A DNA stretch of 64,000 nucleotides, from assembly GCF_030317105.1 (NCBI RefSeq), contig NZ_JASZYG010000002.1, forward strand, positions 372,001-436,000, read 5' to 3'. Made by a program: the position numbers and the translations under genes. Shown piece after piece: positions 8,894 to 19,514 of the stretch (the first letter of the stretch is position 1; every line of letters starts with the position of its first letter). The DNA is from Variovorax brevis. GTDB lineage: Bacteria; Pseudomonadota; Gammaproteobacteria; Burkholderiales; Burkholderiaceae_C. The notes below the pieces were generated by a model. It saw only the letters and a program-made list of their open reading frames with translations, made no database searches and had not been told where the DNA came from.

Positions 8894-10375
8894 GTGGCTG
8901 AGACATCGGAGCGGGCTTATCGGGCGCCCTGCCCGGGTTGCGGCGCGCCGGTCGAGTTTCGCTCGGCCCAGTCGACGCACGCCGTCTGCCCCTATTGCAA
9001 GAGCACCGTCGTTCGCCAGGGCGAAACGCTCGCCCGCATCGGGAAGATGGCGGAGCTGTTCGACGACTTCAGTCCGCTGCAGCTCTTTGTGAGTGGCCGC
9101 ATCCAGGACAAGCCGTTCACGATCATCGGGCGCTTGCAGTACAGCTATGCCGGCGGGCGCTGGACCGAGTGGATCGCGGCACTGGATGGCGACCGCACCG
9201 GCGTCCTGAGCGAAGACAACGGCGCCTACGTCTTCTCGCTGCCGCTGGATCTGCAGCAGGGTGCGCCGCCCGCAAGCGCACTGCGCACGGGCATGACGAC
9301 GGCCATCAATGGCCAGAGCTATACCGTCGCCTCGAACGAACTGGTGGCCTTGGCGTCTGCCCAGGGGGAACTGCCCAAGCTGCCGGAACTGGGTCGCGCC
9401 TTTGCCGTCGTCGAACTGCGGAACGACCGGGGGCTGGTGCTCAGCCTCGACTACTCGGGCAGCGAGCCGACGGCCTCGCTCGGTCGCTCCGTCCTGCTCG
9501 ATGAACTCCAGCTCAAGGGCCTGCGCGACGAATCCGCCAAGGAAGAGACGGGCCGAAGCTTCAACTGCCCCAACTGCGGCGCGCCCGTGACCGTCAAGCT
9601 GGCGGACAGCAAGACCATCACCTGCCGTTCATGCAGCAGCATCATCGACCTGTCGCAGGGCATTGGCGGCGAATTGCGTCATGCGGAGCAGGACGAGCCG
9701 ATCCGGCCCCTCATCGCGCTGGGTTCCACGGGTCAGCTGCAAGGCGTGCCGTGGCAGGTGGTCGGTTTCCAGCACCGCATGGGCTCCGAGCCCGGCGATG
9801 ACGAGCACTTCGGGTGGAGCGAGTACCTGCTCTACAACCGAAAGCGCGGGTTCAGCTTCCTGGTGGATTCGGAAGACGGCTGGAGCATGGTCAGTCCGAC
9901 GACCGGTGCGCCCACGATGGCGCAAGGCGCCCAGAGCGCGACCTACCTCGGCAAACGCTACCAGCTGCAATACAGCTACAACGCCGAGACCAGTTACGTT
10001 GCCGGTGAGTTCTACTGGAAGGTCGAGCGCGGACAGAAGACCTTCAACCGCGATTTTTCCGCCGGCGCCTCGCTCTTGTCGCTGGAGCAAAGCGCCAACG
10101 AACTGACGTGGTCTTCGGGCAGCAAGATCGACAGCGCCGCCGTTGCCGCGGCCTTCAAGCTCGACGACAACAAGGAACTGTTCAAGCGCAGCGACGCGGC
10201 GCCGCTCAGCAGTGGATCGCGCATGGGCTGCGGCACGATCATCCTGATCATCGTCATCATCATCGTGCTGCTCATCATCCTGAGCACATGCAGCGGCGGC
10301 GGCGGATCATCGGGCGGCTCGCGCACGTCCGGTGGGTCCTGGGGTGGGTATTCCAGCGGCGGGGGGCACAAGTGA
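8894..10375 (+). CDS. Double zinc-ribbon, duplicated DUF4178 protein with C-terminal membrane anchor
   Basis: The 493-residue protein has two zinc ribbons, CPGC...CPYC near residues 13-36 and CPNC...CRSC near residues 222-242. Each is followed by a DUF4178-like beta-rich region (the repeated signatures FTIIGRLQYSYAGGRWTEW and WQVVGFQHRMGSEPGDDEH). Near the C-terminus is one transmembrane helix (IILIIVIIIVLLIIL), then a Cys and a Gly/Ser tail ending GGGHK. The biochemical role of DUF4178 is unknown; the architecture suggests a membrane-tethered scaffold. The start is a GTG at 8894. The gene lies between the SPFH and DUF350 genes, a neighbourhood seen in other envelope-stress or polyamine clusters. 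Confidence 0.85.
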   Translation: MAETSERAYRAPCPGCGAPVEFRSAQSTHAVCPYCKSTVVRQGETLARIGKMAELFDDFSPLQLFVSGRIQDKPFTIIGRLQYSYAGGRWTEWIAALDGDRTGVLSEDNGAYVFSLPLDLQQGAPPASALRTGMTTAINGQSYTVASNELVALASAQGELPKLPELGRAFAVVELRNDRGLVLSLDYSGSEPTASLGRSVLLDELQLKGLRDESAKEETGRSFNCPNCGAPVTVKLADSKTITCRSCSSIIDLSQGIGGELRHAEQDEPIRPLIALGSTGQLQGVPWQVVGFQHRMGSEPGDDEHFGWSEYLLYNRKRGFSFLVDSEDGWSMVSPTTGAPTMAQGAQSATYLGKRYQLQYSYNAETSYVAGEFYWKVERGQKTFNRDFSAGASLLSLEQSANELTWSSGSKIDSAAVAAAFKLDDNKELFKRSDAAPLSSGSRMGCGTIILIIVIIIVLLIILSTCSGGGGSSGGSRTSGGSWGGYSSGGGHK

Positions 10376-10420
10376 CGCCCTCATTTCGTCGCGTCAGGTT
10401 TGGCAAGACTGGAGGTCTCT

Positions 10421-10639
10421 ATGGGAATTGAATGGCTGAAGCCGAGTGTCGTGCTCGGCTCCCTTGTCTACGCGTTGATCGGCGTGGCGGTGTTCTGGAT
10501 CTGCTTCGTCGTCCTCGACAAGCTCACGCCCTACAACCTGTGGAACGAGATCGTCGAGAAGCAGAACGTCGCGCTGGGGCTGGTCGTTGCTGCGATGTGC
10601 CTGGGCATCTCGATCATCGTGGCCGCGGCGATCCACTGA
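10421..10639 (+). CDS. DUF350 small membrane protein (YjfL-like)
   Basis: This 72-residue protein has two predicted transmembrane helices (about 10-32 and 46-70) separated by a short charged loop (LDKLTPYNLWNEIVEKQN). That matches the DUF350/YjfL family, whose two-helix unit is often found near spermidine-synthase-like and DUF4178 genes. GGAGGT sits 4 bases before the ATG at 10421, which decides this start over an in-frame GTG further upstream. It is the last plus-strand gene before the convergent lipoprotein gene at 10670. Confidence 0.85.
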   Translation: MGIEWLKPSVVLGSLVYALIGVAVFWICFVVLDKLTPYNLWNEIVEKQNVALGLVVAAMCLGISIIVAAAIH

Positions 10640-10669
10640 TGGCTCGCCGCCTCGCGCCGGGGCGCGCCG

Positions 10670-11188
10670 TCAGTTGAGACCGTGCAGCGAAATGCCTTCG
10701 AGTTCCGGCGACCCGGCCCGGTCCGACTGATAGTTCACCACGCCCGAGACGCGCACCACGCCCTTGGGCGGCAGCACCGTGTAATCGTCCGTGAGGAACT
10801 TGACGTGTTCATTGGAGAAAATGTCGCCGATCAACACCGCGTTGCGGGGGCGCACGCCCGACGCCATGAGGCCCGGACTGGCGGCGCTTTCGCGCAGCAG
10901 GCGGACCTTGGCTGCCGCGATCGTGCGGCTGCGGCAATCGCGCGTGGCGTGGATCTCGATGTCGACCACATTGCCGCTGCGGTACATGCCGTTGAGGCTG
11001 CAAAACAGCGCATAGCCGTCAATCGACACGCGCTGGCCGTTGAGCGACTTTCCGTCCGTGACCAGCCTGATCTCGTCTCCCACCAGCAATCGGCCGGGAT
11101 TCGTCGGCGGCTCCGTCGTCATCTGGTTGCAGCCGCACAAGCTTGCAGCGAGCAACGTCGCAGGGCCCATGAACTTGAAAATGCTCAC
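10670..11188 (-). CDS. Putative lipoprotein of unknown function
   Basis: I do not recognise this family. The product (172 residues from the GTG at 11188) has a short signal peptide ending in the lipobox LAASLCGC, so it should be lipid-anchored. The rest is a small globular region with two or three further cysteines (ALFCSLNG, ATRDCRSR) and beta-rich spacing such as VRVSGVVNYQ. AGGAGG lies 5 bases before the GTG, which selects this start over longer alternatives. It is transcribed divergently from the membrane spermidine-synthase-like gene and convergently with DUF350, so it sits in the middle of the polyamine/SPFH cluster and may belong to it. Confidence 0.75.
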   Translation of the reverse strand: MSIFKFMGPATLLAASLCGCNQMTTEPPTNPGRLLVGDEIRLVTDGKSLNGQRVSIDGYALFCSLNGMYRSGNVVDIEIHATRDCRSRTIAAAKVRLLRESAASPGLMASGVRPRNAVLIGDIFSNEHVKFLTDDYTVLPPKGVVRVSGVVNYQSDRAGSPELEGISLHGLN

Positions 11189-11285
11189 CTCATCCTCCTG
11201 AATATTCTTGGGGAGAGTTTGTCTTGAAAAGCACCTTCTTTTCCGTCGAGAGATCGCAGCCCGTGCAAATTGAACGTGACCTTTT

Positions 11286-12896
11286 TTGCGCGGTGCCCAT
11301 GTCAATGGTCAACAGATTGTTTTTGACTTGATACGCGACCTGACGCACGCCCAACGCCGGCCTGGCCCGGTGGACATTGCATTGCTCGCCAGCGTTTTTG
11401 TGGTGGCCGCATGCGGGCTGGTGTATGAACTGAGTGCGGCGGCGCTGAGCTCTTACTTGCTCGGCGATTCGGTGCTGCAGTTCAGCACCGTCATCGGCAC
11501 CTATCTCTTTGCCATGGGCGTGGGTTCGTGGCTTTCGCGCTTCTTCGAACGCCAGTTGCCGGCGCACTTCCTTCGCATCGAGCTGATGGTGGCCTGCGTC
11601 GGTGGGTTGCTTCCGGCATTGCTGTTCCTGGCCAATGCCTATGTGCCCGGCGCGTTCAGGTGGCTGCTCTATGGACTCGTGGGTGTGGTCGGCACGCTTG
11701 TCGGGTTGGAGATTCCACTGGTCATGCGCATCCTGCGGCGCCATGTCGTGCTCAAGGATCTCGTGTCGCAGGTGCTGACCTTCGACTACCTCGGCGCGTT
11801 GGCGGTGTCGATTGCGTTTCCCATCCTGCTCGTGCCGCATTTGGGCATGATTCGCACGGGGCTCTTGTTCGGCTGGATGAACGCCGCCGTGGCGCTATGG
11901 GCCCTCTGGTTGTTTCGCCACGAGTTGCGCAGGCGCGGCGCACATGCGGTGGCATGCGCCATCACGCTGGGCGTGTTGACGACAGCCTTCGTGTTTGCGG
12001 ACCACATCACATCGCTTGCCGAGGACCGGTTCTATCAGGACCGCATCGTGTTCAGCGAGAGCTCGCCTTACCAGCGCATCGTCGTCACGCGCGGCAGTGC
12101 AGGGCATCGCCTGTACCTCAATGGCAACCTGCAATTCGCCGAGCGCGACGAATACCGCTATCACGAAGCGCTGGTGCATCCGGTGATGGCGGCGCAGGGG
12201 GCGCCGAAGAGGGTCGCGGTGCTGGGCGGCGGCGACGGCATGGCGATGCGCGAGATCCTCAAGTACCCGTCGGTGGAGAGCGTCACGCTGGTGGAGCTGG
12301 ATCCGAACATGACGCGACTGTTCAGCGAGCACGAAACGCTGAGTGCGCTCAATGGCGGCTCCCTCAAGTCACCCAAGGTGCATGTCGTCAACATGGATGC
12401 CTTCCAGTGGCTGCAGCAAGGCGACACGAACGCCCCGTCGGGCAGCGTGGGGGCAAACGACTTCTTCGACGTGATCGTGGTCGACTTTCCCGACCCGACC
12501 AACTTCGCGATCGGCAAGCTCTACACGAATTCGTTCTATGCCCTGCTCGACAAGCGTCTTTCGGCCAGCGGCTATGCGGTGGTGCAGACGACGTCGCCAC
12601 TCATCGCGCGCAAGAGTTTCTGGACCGTGGTCACCACCATTGAATCCGTCGGGCTCACGGCGACGCCGTACCACGCGCACGTGCCGAGTTTCGGCGAGTG
12701 GGGATTCATCGTTGCGAGCCGGCGCCCTTACCGTCTGCCGGACGTGTTGCCTGAAGGTTTGCGATTTCTTTCCGCCACCACGGCACCACTGATGTTCGAC
12801 TTTCCGGTCGACATGGCGCGCGTGCCGACGCAGGTCCATCGCTTGTCGAACCAGATCCTCGTGACGACGTACGAACACGAGTGGGGCACGCGATGA
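11286..12896 (+). CDS. Membrane-spanning spermidine-synthase-like enzyme
   Basis: The 536-residue protein joins an N-terminal multi-helix membrane domain (about residues 28-240, six to seven helices) to a C-terminal spermidine-synthase-type aminopropyltransferase domain (about 255-500). The catalytic domain shows YQRIVVTR, LYLNGNLQFAERDEYRYHEALVHP, the SAM-type loop VAVLGGGDGMAMREIL and the acidic VVDFPDPTN. These match motifs that bind decarboxylated SAM and the amine substrate in SpeE. The start used is a TTG at 11286 with only weak support. The next gene, a flavoprotein, begins at an ATGA overlap, so the two are translationally coupled. The membrane fusion suggests it modifies a polyamine or related amine at the envelope. 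Confidence 0.88.
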   Translation: MRGAHVNGQQIVFDLIRDLTHAQRRPGPVDIALLASVFVVAACGLVYELSAAALSSYLLGDSVLQFSTVIGTYLFAMGVGSWLSRFFERQLPAHFLRIELMVACVGGLLPALLFLANAYVPGAFRWLLYGLVGVVGTLVGLEIPLVMRILRRHVVLKDLVSQVLTFDYLGALAVSIAFPILLVPHLGMIRTGLLFGWMNAAVALWALWLFRHELRRRGAHAVACAITLGVLTTAFVFADHITSLAEDRFYQDRIVFSESSPYQRIVVTRGSAGHRLYLNGNLQFAERDEYRYHEALVHPVMAAQGAPKRVAVLGGGDGMAMREILKYPSVESVTLVELDPNMTRLFSEHETLSALNGGSLKSPKVHVVNMDAFQWLQQGDTNAPSGSVGANDFFDVIVVDFPDPTNFAIGKLYTNSFYALLDKRLSASGYAVVQTTSPLIARKSFWTVVTTIESVGLTATPYHAHVPSFGEWGFIVASRRPYRLPDVLPEGLRFLSATTAPLMFDFPVDMARVPTQVHRLSNQILVTTYEHEWGTR

Positions 12897-14464
12897 GGCG
12901 CCGCGGCTTCCTCGGTGCTGGCGTCGGTGCGATGGCGCTCAGTGCCTGCGATGTGCGGCCTCCCATCGAAGGTGGATTCACCGGCATCGACATGGCGCGC
13001 GGCCATGCGATGCGCGATGCGGAGTACGCCAGTGCCTCCTCCGCCAGCGTCAAGCGCACGCAGGTGGTCATTTCAGGCGGCGGCATCGCAGGGTTGGCTG
13101 CCGCGCGGGCATTGCGCCTGCAGGGCATCGATGATTTCGTGCTGCTCGAACTCGAAGACAGCGCGGGCGGCAACAGCCGTGGCGGAATCGTCCAAAACAT
13201 CGCTTGCCCACTGGGCGCGCACTATTTGCCTGTGCCCGGCGACGATGCGAGCGAAGTGCAGGACCTGCTGGAAGAACTGGGCCTGCGACGGCGCGTGGCG
13301 GGGCGATGGGAATACGACGAGCGCCATCTTTGCCACAGCCCGCAGGAGCGCCTCTACTTTCAGGGCCAATGGCAGGAAGGCCTGCTGCCGGTGCAAGGCG
13401 TCACGCAGGCCACGCTCGACCAATACCATCGCTTTGCGCAACGCGTCGATGCGCTGCGCAAGCGCACGCGCTTCTCGATTCCAGTGGCGAAGGTGCCCTT
13501 GGCGCCCGAATGGCTTGAGCTGGACGCCATCAGCTTTGCCGCGTGGCTCGATCGTGAGAACCTGGGCGATACGCATCTGCGCTGGTACCTCGACTACTGC
13601 TGCCGCGACGACTACGGCGCGGGCATCGCGCATGTGTCGGCGTGGGCCGGCATTCACTACTTCGCAAGCCGCCACGGCTTTCATGCGCCCGGCAGCGATG
13701 ACAACGAGGAGCGCGACCCGGTCCTGACCTGGCCCGAAGGCAACGCATGGCTCGCCCGGCGCATGGCGGCGCCGCTTGGCGAGCGCCTGCGCACAGGCCA
13801 TGTCGTCATGCGAATCGAAGAGACACGTTCAGGCGTGGAGGTTGATGCGTTCGACGTGTCTTCGCAAGCGCCCGTCCGCTGGCAGGCCGAGCGTTGCATC
13901 GTCGCCTTGCCCGTGTTCATCGCGGCACGTGTCGTCATCGGTGCGCCCCGCGTGCTGCGTGAAGCGGCCGAGCGGCTCCGCTACGCGCCCTGGCTCGTGG
14001 CCAATGTGCATGTGCGTGCACCGCTCGCCGATCGGCCCGGGGCGGCGCCAAGCTGGGACAACGTGCTCTATGGGTCGCGTGGCCTCGGCTATGTGGACGC
14101 GCGTCATCAAAGCCTCAGTCCTGCGCCGGGCGCGACGGTGCTCACGTGGTATCGCCCGCTCGGTCCGAGCGGGCACGACGGCAGCGATGGCCGTCGCGCG
14201 CTGCAGGATCGATCCTGGGCCACGTGGCGCAATGAACTGTTGGCGGAGATGGGCGTGCCACACCCCGACCTGGCGCATCTGGCGACGCGCATCGACATCA
14301 CGCGCTACGGCCATGCGATGGCCATTCCCTCACCGGGATTGCTGCGTCACATCGGCATCGGGCAGCGGCGCATCGAATCGGGTCGGCTCGCGTTCGCGCA
14401 TGCCGACTGGTCGGGCTATTCGATTTTCGAAGAGGCGTTCACGCGCGGACACTTCGCGGCGTGA
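12893..14464 (+). CDS. Secreted or lipid-anchored FAD-dependent amine-oxidase-like protein
   Basis: This 523-residue flavoprotein has an N-terminal twin-arginine-like export signal (RRRGFLGAGVGAMALSAC) that also contains a lipobox Cys. It is followed by a dinucleotide-binding loop (VVISGGGIAGLAAARAL) and an acidic strand end (VLLELEDSAGGNSRGG), both typical of the amine oxidase/protoporphyrinogen oxidase superfamily. The C-terminal part (RLAFAHADWSGYSIFEEAFTRG) resembles the FAD-closing motif of these oxidases. The ATG at 12893 overlaps the stop of the spermidine-synthase-like gene (ATGA), strongly suggesting a shared pathway, perhaps oxidation of the polyamine product outside the cytoplasm. 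Substrate is unknown. Export with bound cofactor would fit the Tat system. Confidence 0.85.
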   Translation: MRRRGFLGAGVGAMALSACDVRPPIEGGFTGIDMARGHAMRDAEYASASSASVKRTQVVISGGGIAGLAAARALRLQGIDDFVLLELEDSAGGNSRGGIVQNIACPLGAHYLPVPGDDASEVQDLLEELGLRRRVAGRWEYDERHLCHSPQERLYFQGQWQEGLLPVQGVTQATLDQYHRFAQRVDALRKRTRFSIPVAKVPLAPEWLELDAISFAAWLDRENLGDTHLRWYLDYCCRDDYGAGIAHVSAWAGIHYFASRHGFHAPGSDDNEERDPVLTWPEGNAWLARRMAAPLGERLRTGHVVMRIEETRSGVEVDAFDVSSQAPVRWQAERCIVALPVFIAARVVIGAPRVLREAAERLRYAPWLVANVHVRAPLADRPGAAPSWDNVLYGSRGLGYVDARHQSLSPAPGATVLTWYRPLGPSGHDGSDGRRALQDRSWATWRNELLAEMGVPHPDLAHLATRIDITRYGHAMAIPSPGLLRHIGIGQRRIESGRLAFAHADWSGYSIFEEAFTRGHFAA

Positions 14465-14485
14465 TGCCTTCACCTTTGCGCTGAA

Positions 14486-15883
14486 TCAGCCGCGCATCAG
14501 CGCTTCGATGTCATCAGGCTTCACCGGCACGCCGCGGCTGATGAGTTCGCAGCCGCCTTCGTTGACGATGGCGTCGTCCTCGATGCGGATGCCGATGTTC
14601 CAGAACTCTTGCGGCACGCCTTCGGTGGGCCGAACGTAAAGGCCGGGTTCAATCGTGGTCACCATGCCGGGCCGCAGGATGCGGCTGGGTCGGTTGGTGA
14701 TGACCTCGCCGCTCAACGGATCCTTGCGTTCGCTCGATTCGCCCAGCTGCGACGGTTCAACATAGCTTCCACAGTCGTGAACATCCATGCCGAGCCAGTG
14801 GCCCGTGCGATGCATGTAGAAGGGGAAGTAAGCGCGCTGCTCGATCACGTCTTGCACCGAGCCCACCTTCTGCGCGTCGAGCAGTTTCAGGTCCAGCAGG
14901 CCTTGCGCCAGCACCTTGACCGTGGCTTCATGCGGATCGGTAAAGCGCGCGCCAGGCTTTGTCACGGCAACAGCCGCATCCTGGCTGGCGAGCACCAGTT
15001 CATACAGTGCGCGCTGCGGACCGGTGAAGCGACCATTCGCAGGGAAGGTGCGCGTAATGTCACTCGCGTAGCCATCGAGTTCGCAACCTGCATCGATGAG
15101 CACGAGCTCGCCGTCGCGCACCGGCGCCGTATCGGCGCGGTAGTGCAGCACGCAAGCATTCGCGCCGGCGGCGACGATGGAACCGTAGGCTGGATATTGC
15201 GAGCCGCCCTTTCTGAATTCGTGCAGCAACTCCGCATCGAGGTGGTATTCACGCACCTCGAGACCATCACGCAACATTTGCGCGGAAAGCTGCATGGCAC
15301 GAATGTGAGCGCGCGCGCTGATGGCGGCGGCTTTTCGCATTACGTCTTGTTCGTGTACATCTTTGAACAGCCGCATTTCGTCAAGTGGTCCGCACAAATC
15401 CCGCTGCTCTTGCGGACAAATTGCGCCATAGCGCACACGTGCGCGCACGTCGGAAAGCCACTCGTCCACCCGTGTCTCGAGGCCCTTGTGAGTGGCAAAG
15501 GGGTACCAGACGACAGACCTGTTTTCCAACAGGCGCGGCAATTGCTTATCAAGCTCCTCGACTGACAGGGCCACATCGACCTTGAGCGCCTCCGGCGCTG
15601 CCTCTGGGCCCAAGCGGTAACCATCCCAAATTTCTCGCTCGAGATCCTTCGGTGCGCAGAACAGTGTGCTGCGGCCATCACCGGCCAATACCAGCCAGGC
15701 ATTGGGTTCGGTGAAACCTGTCAGGTAGAAAAAGTAACTGTCATGGCGATATAGAAAGTCGCTGTCACGGTTACGTTGGCGTTCGGGAGCCGTGGGAATA
15801 ACTGCAATGCCGTTAGGCCCCAACTGAGCGGCAAGTCGCGCGCGGCGATCAGCAAATTGCGTGGCGTTCATAGGCGACACCAT
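14486..15883 (-). CDS. pepP: Xaa-Pro aminopeptidase (peptidase M24B)
   Basis: PepP removes N-terminal residues preceding proline. The 465-residue product has the aminopeptidase P N-terminal domain (about 1-165, with YFFYLTGFTEPNAWLVL) and a pita-bread M24 domain. The five metal ligands are visible: Asp in LIDAGCELDGYASDITR (two Asp), His in MHRTGHWLGMDVHD, Glu in TTIEPGLYV and Glu in GIRIEDDA. Two ATG starts lie 12 bases apart (15883 and 15871); the second (MNATQFADRR) matches the usual N-terminus better. It stands alone, convergent with the flavoprotein gene and divergent from the lipoprotein at 16006. Confidence 0.95.
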   Translation of the reverse strand: MVSPMNATQFADRRARLAAQLGPNGIAVIPTAPERQRNRDSDFLYRHDSYFFYLTGFTEPNAWLVLAGDGRSTLFCAPKDLEREIWDGYRLGPEAAPEALKVDVALSVEELDKQLPRLLENRSVVWYPFATHKGLETRVDEWLSDVRARVRYGAICPQEQRDLCGPLDEMRLFKDVHEQDVMRKAAAISARAHIRAMQLSAQMLRDGLEVREYHLDAELLHEFRKGGSQYPAYGSIVAAGANACVLHYRADTAPVRDGELVLIDAGCELDGYASDITRTFPANGRFTGPQRALYELVLASQDAAVAVTKPGARFTDPHEATVKVLAQGLLDLKLLDAQKVGSVQDVIEQRAYFPFYMHRTGHWLGMDVHDCGSYVEPSQLGESSERKDPLSGEVITNRPSRILRPGMVTTIEPGLYVRPTEGVPQEFWNIGIRIEDDAIVNEGGCELISRGVPVKPDDIEALMRG

Positions 15884-16005
15884 GCCACACGTTTGTAACA
15901 GGCAGGTGTTGTAGGCCCACCGATTCTGAAAGGGATTGCAAGAACATTTGCCCCTGTCGCGAGCGCAAATTACAAATTCGTTATTACAACAGGGGGTATC
16001 AGGTC

Positions 16006-18213
<2,208 letters not shown>

Positions 18214-18226
18214 CGGGCATGACCGT

Positions 18227-18247
18227 GCCGGGATCTGAAACCCCGGC
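18227..18247. terminator. Weak hairpin between convergent genes
   Basis: A six-base-pair G+C stem (GCCGGG / CCCGGC) with a loop of about 9 bases lies between the lipoprotein stop and the murU stop. There is no T run on either strand, so a terminator role is only a guess. Confidence 0.25.
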
Positions 18248-18259
18248 GCGTTGCAAAAG

Positions 18260-19030
18260 TCATTGCGGCGCTGTGCGACCTTCGGGCTCGTTCAGCGCCG
18301 CAAGTCGTTGAGGCGTGCCGACGTCGGTCCATGAGCCCCGATACACCTCGGCGCTCACCTTGCCGTCTTGCATGGCGGCGCGAAGCATCGGTCCCAACGC
18401 GGCCTTGACCCCCAGTGGATTGCCCGGCGCGATGTTGCAGTATGGCAAGGAGAAGCACTCGGCCCGGTACAAGCCGATGGTCGAAAACGTGTAGCTCGGC
18501 TCGCCAGCGGGCGCGGTGCCCAGGGCCGTGCCGTCGCTGGCGATCCCGAAATCGCCGCGCAGGTTGTGCGGCGGGTTGGGCACCAGCCACAGATGCGCGA
18601 GCCGGCCGCTGGCCTTGAAGCGATCCACCGCGGCCTGTGGGAACTCGAACTCGGGCGCGTAGACATCGCCCGCGGCGACCCAGAACACGTCCGCCAGCTG
18701 CGGCAGCGCGCGCACGATGCCGCCGGTCGTCTCCAGCGCATCTCCGAAATCGCGGCCTTCGTGCGAATAGGAAACCGACATGGCCACCTCGGCGTGCCCT
18801 GCCGGGCGGGCGACAAAGCGCTCGCCGAAATGGGCCGGAATCTGCTCGCCCAGCCACGCGGTGTTGATGAGCACCTGGTCAAAGCCACCGCGGGCGAGTG
18901 CCTCCATCGCCCATTGCATCAGCGGCTTGCCTTGCACGAGGAGCAAGGGCTTGGGCGTGGTGTCGGTCAGCGGACGCATGCGCTCGCCGCGTCCGGCAGC
19001 AAGCACCATCGCCTGGGCCAGCGGCTTCAA
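18260..19030 (-). CDS. murU: N-acetylmuramate alpha-1-phosphate uridylyltransferase MurU
   Basis: MurU makes UDP-MurNAc from MurNAc-1-phosphate in the peptidoglycan recycling route that bypasses de novo synthesis. The product is a nucleotidyltransferase with the signature LAAGRGERMRPLTDTTPKPL near the N-terminus, the acidic AAGDVYAPEF motif and the C-terminal YRGSWTDVGTPQRL. Its length of 256 residues fits the family. I place the start at the TTG at 19030, which overlaps the speD stop (TTGA) and gives MKPLAQAMVLAAG; an ATG at 19009 is the other choice. No AmgK kinase gene, its usual partner, is adjacent here; speD is. Confidence 0.88.
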   Translation of the reverse strand: MKPLAQAMVLAAGRGERMRPLTDTTPKPLLLVQGKPLMQWAMEALARGGFDQVLINTAWLGEQIPAHFGERFVARPAGHAEVAMSVSYSHEGRDFGDALETTGGIVRALPQLADVFWVAAGDVYAPEFEFPQAAVDRFKASGRLAHLWLVPNPPHNLRGDFGIASDGTALGTAPAGEPSYTFSTIGLYRAECFSLPYCNIAPGNPLGVKAALGPMLRAAMQDGKVSAEVYRGSWTDVGTPQRLAALNEPEGRTAPQ

Positions 19031-19443
19031 TGCGTGGATTCCACGGAGGCCGGCGCTGCAGGGGCAATCTCGCCCCGCTGCAAGGCATTGAGATCGGATC
19101 GCGAGGGCTCGAACAGGGCAATCAGGCAATCCATCAGCGAATGCGCGGCGGGCGCGTGGTTGGCGCCAACGTTGCATACGTAGACGTCAAGCGTTGCTGC
19201 GCGCAATTCAGGCCAGGTGTGAACGCACAAATGAGATTCCGCGAGCAGAACCGTTGCCGTGACACCCCCCGGCCCGAGCGGCGTGGCCGGAAAAGCCTTG
19301 AACAGCTCGCCCACCGGCTGCAGCCCCGCGGCCACCGCCGCCTTGCGACAAACGGCACCCAGGGCCTGCGCGTCTTCGAGCCATTGGCGCGCACAGCGGC
19401 AGTCGTGGAGATCGGCGGTCAGATGGAGGCCATGCATGGCCAC
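19027..19443 (-). CDS. speD: S-adenosylmethionine decarboxylase proenzyme SpeD
   Basis: SpeD decarboxylates S-adenosylmethionine to supply the aminopropyl donor for spermidine synthesis. The 138-residue proenzyme carries the self-cleavage site AESHLCVHTWPE; cleavage before the Ser generates the pyruvoyl cofactor. VYVCNVG further on contains the conserved catalytic Cys region. It begins at ATG 19443 (MAMHGLHL; a second ATG 6 bases on is equally possible). It overlaps murU by 4 bases and is divergent from tkt. It is the natural supplier of decarboxylated SAM to the spermidine-synthase-like enzyme at 11286. Confidence 0.93.
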   Translation of the reverse strand: MAMHGLHLTADLHDCRCARQWLEDAQALGAVCRKAAVAAGLQPVGELFKAFPATPLGPGGVTATVLLAESHLCVHTWPELRAATLDVYVCNVGANHAPAAHSLMDCLIALFEPSRSDLNALQRGEIAPAAPASVESTH

Positions 19444-19514
19444 AACTCTAGCAGCCGGTCGGGGCCGCTAAAATTACGGGTTCCCCCCAACCTCATCCCC
19501 CGAAAGCCACATAA

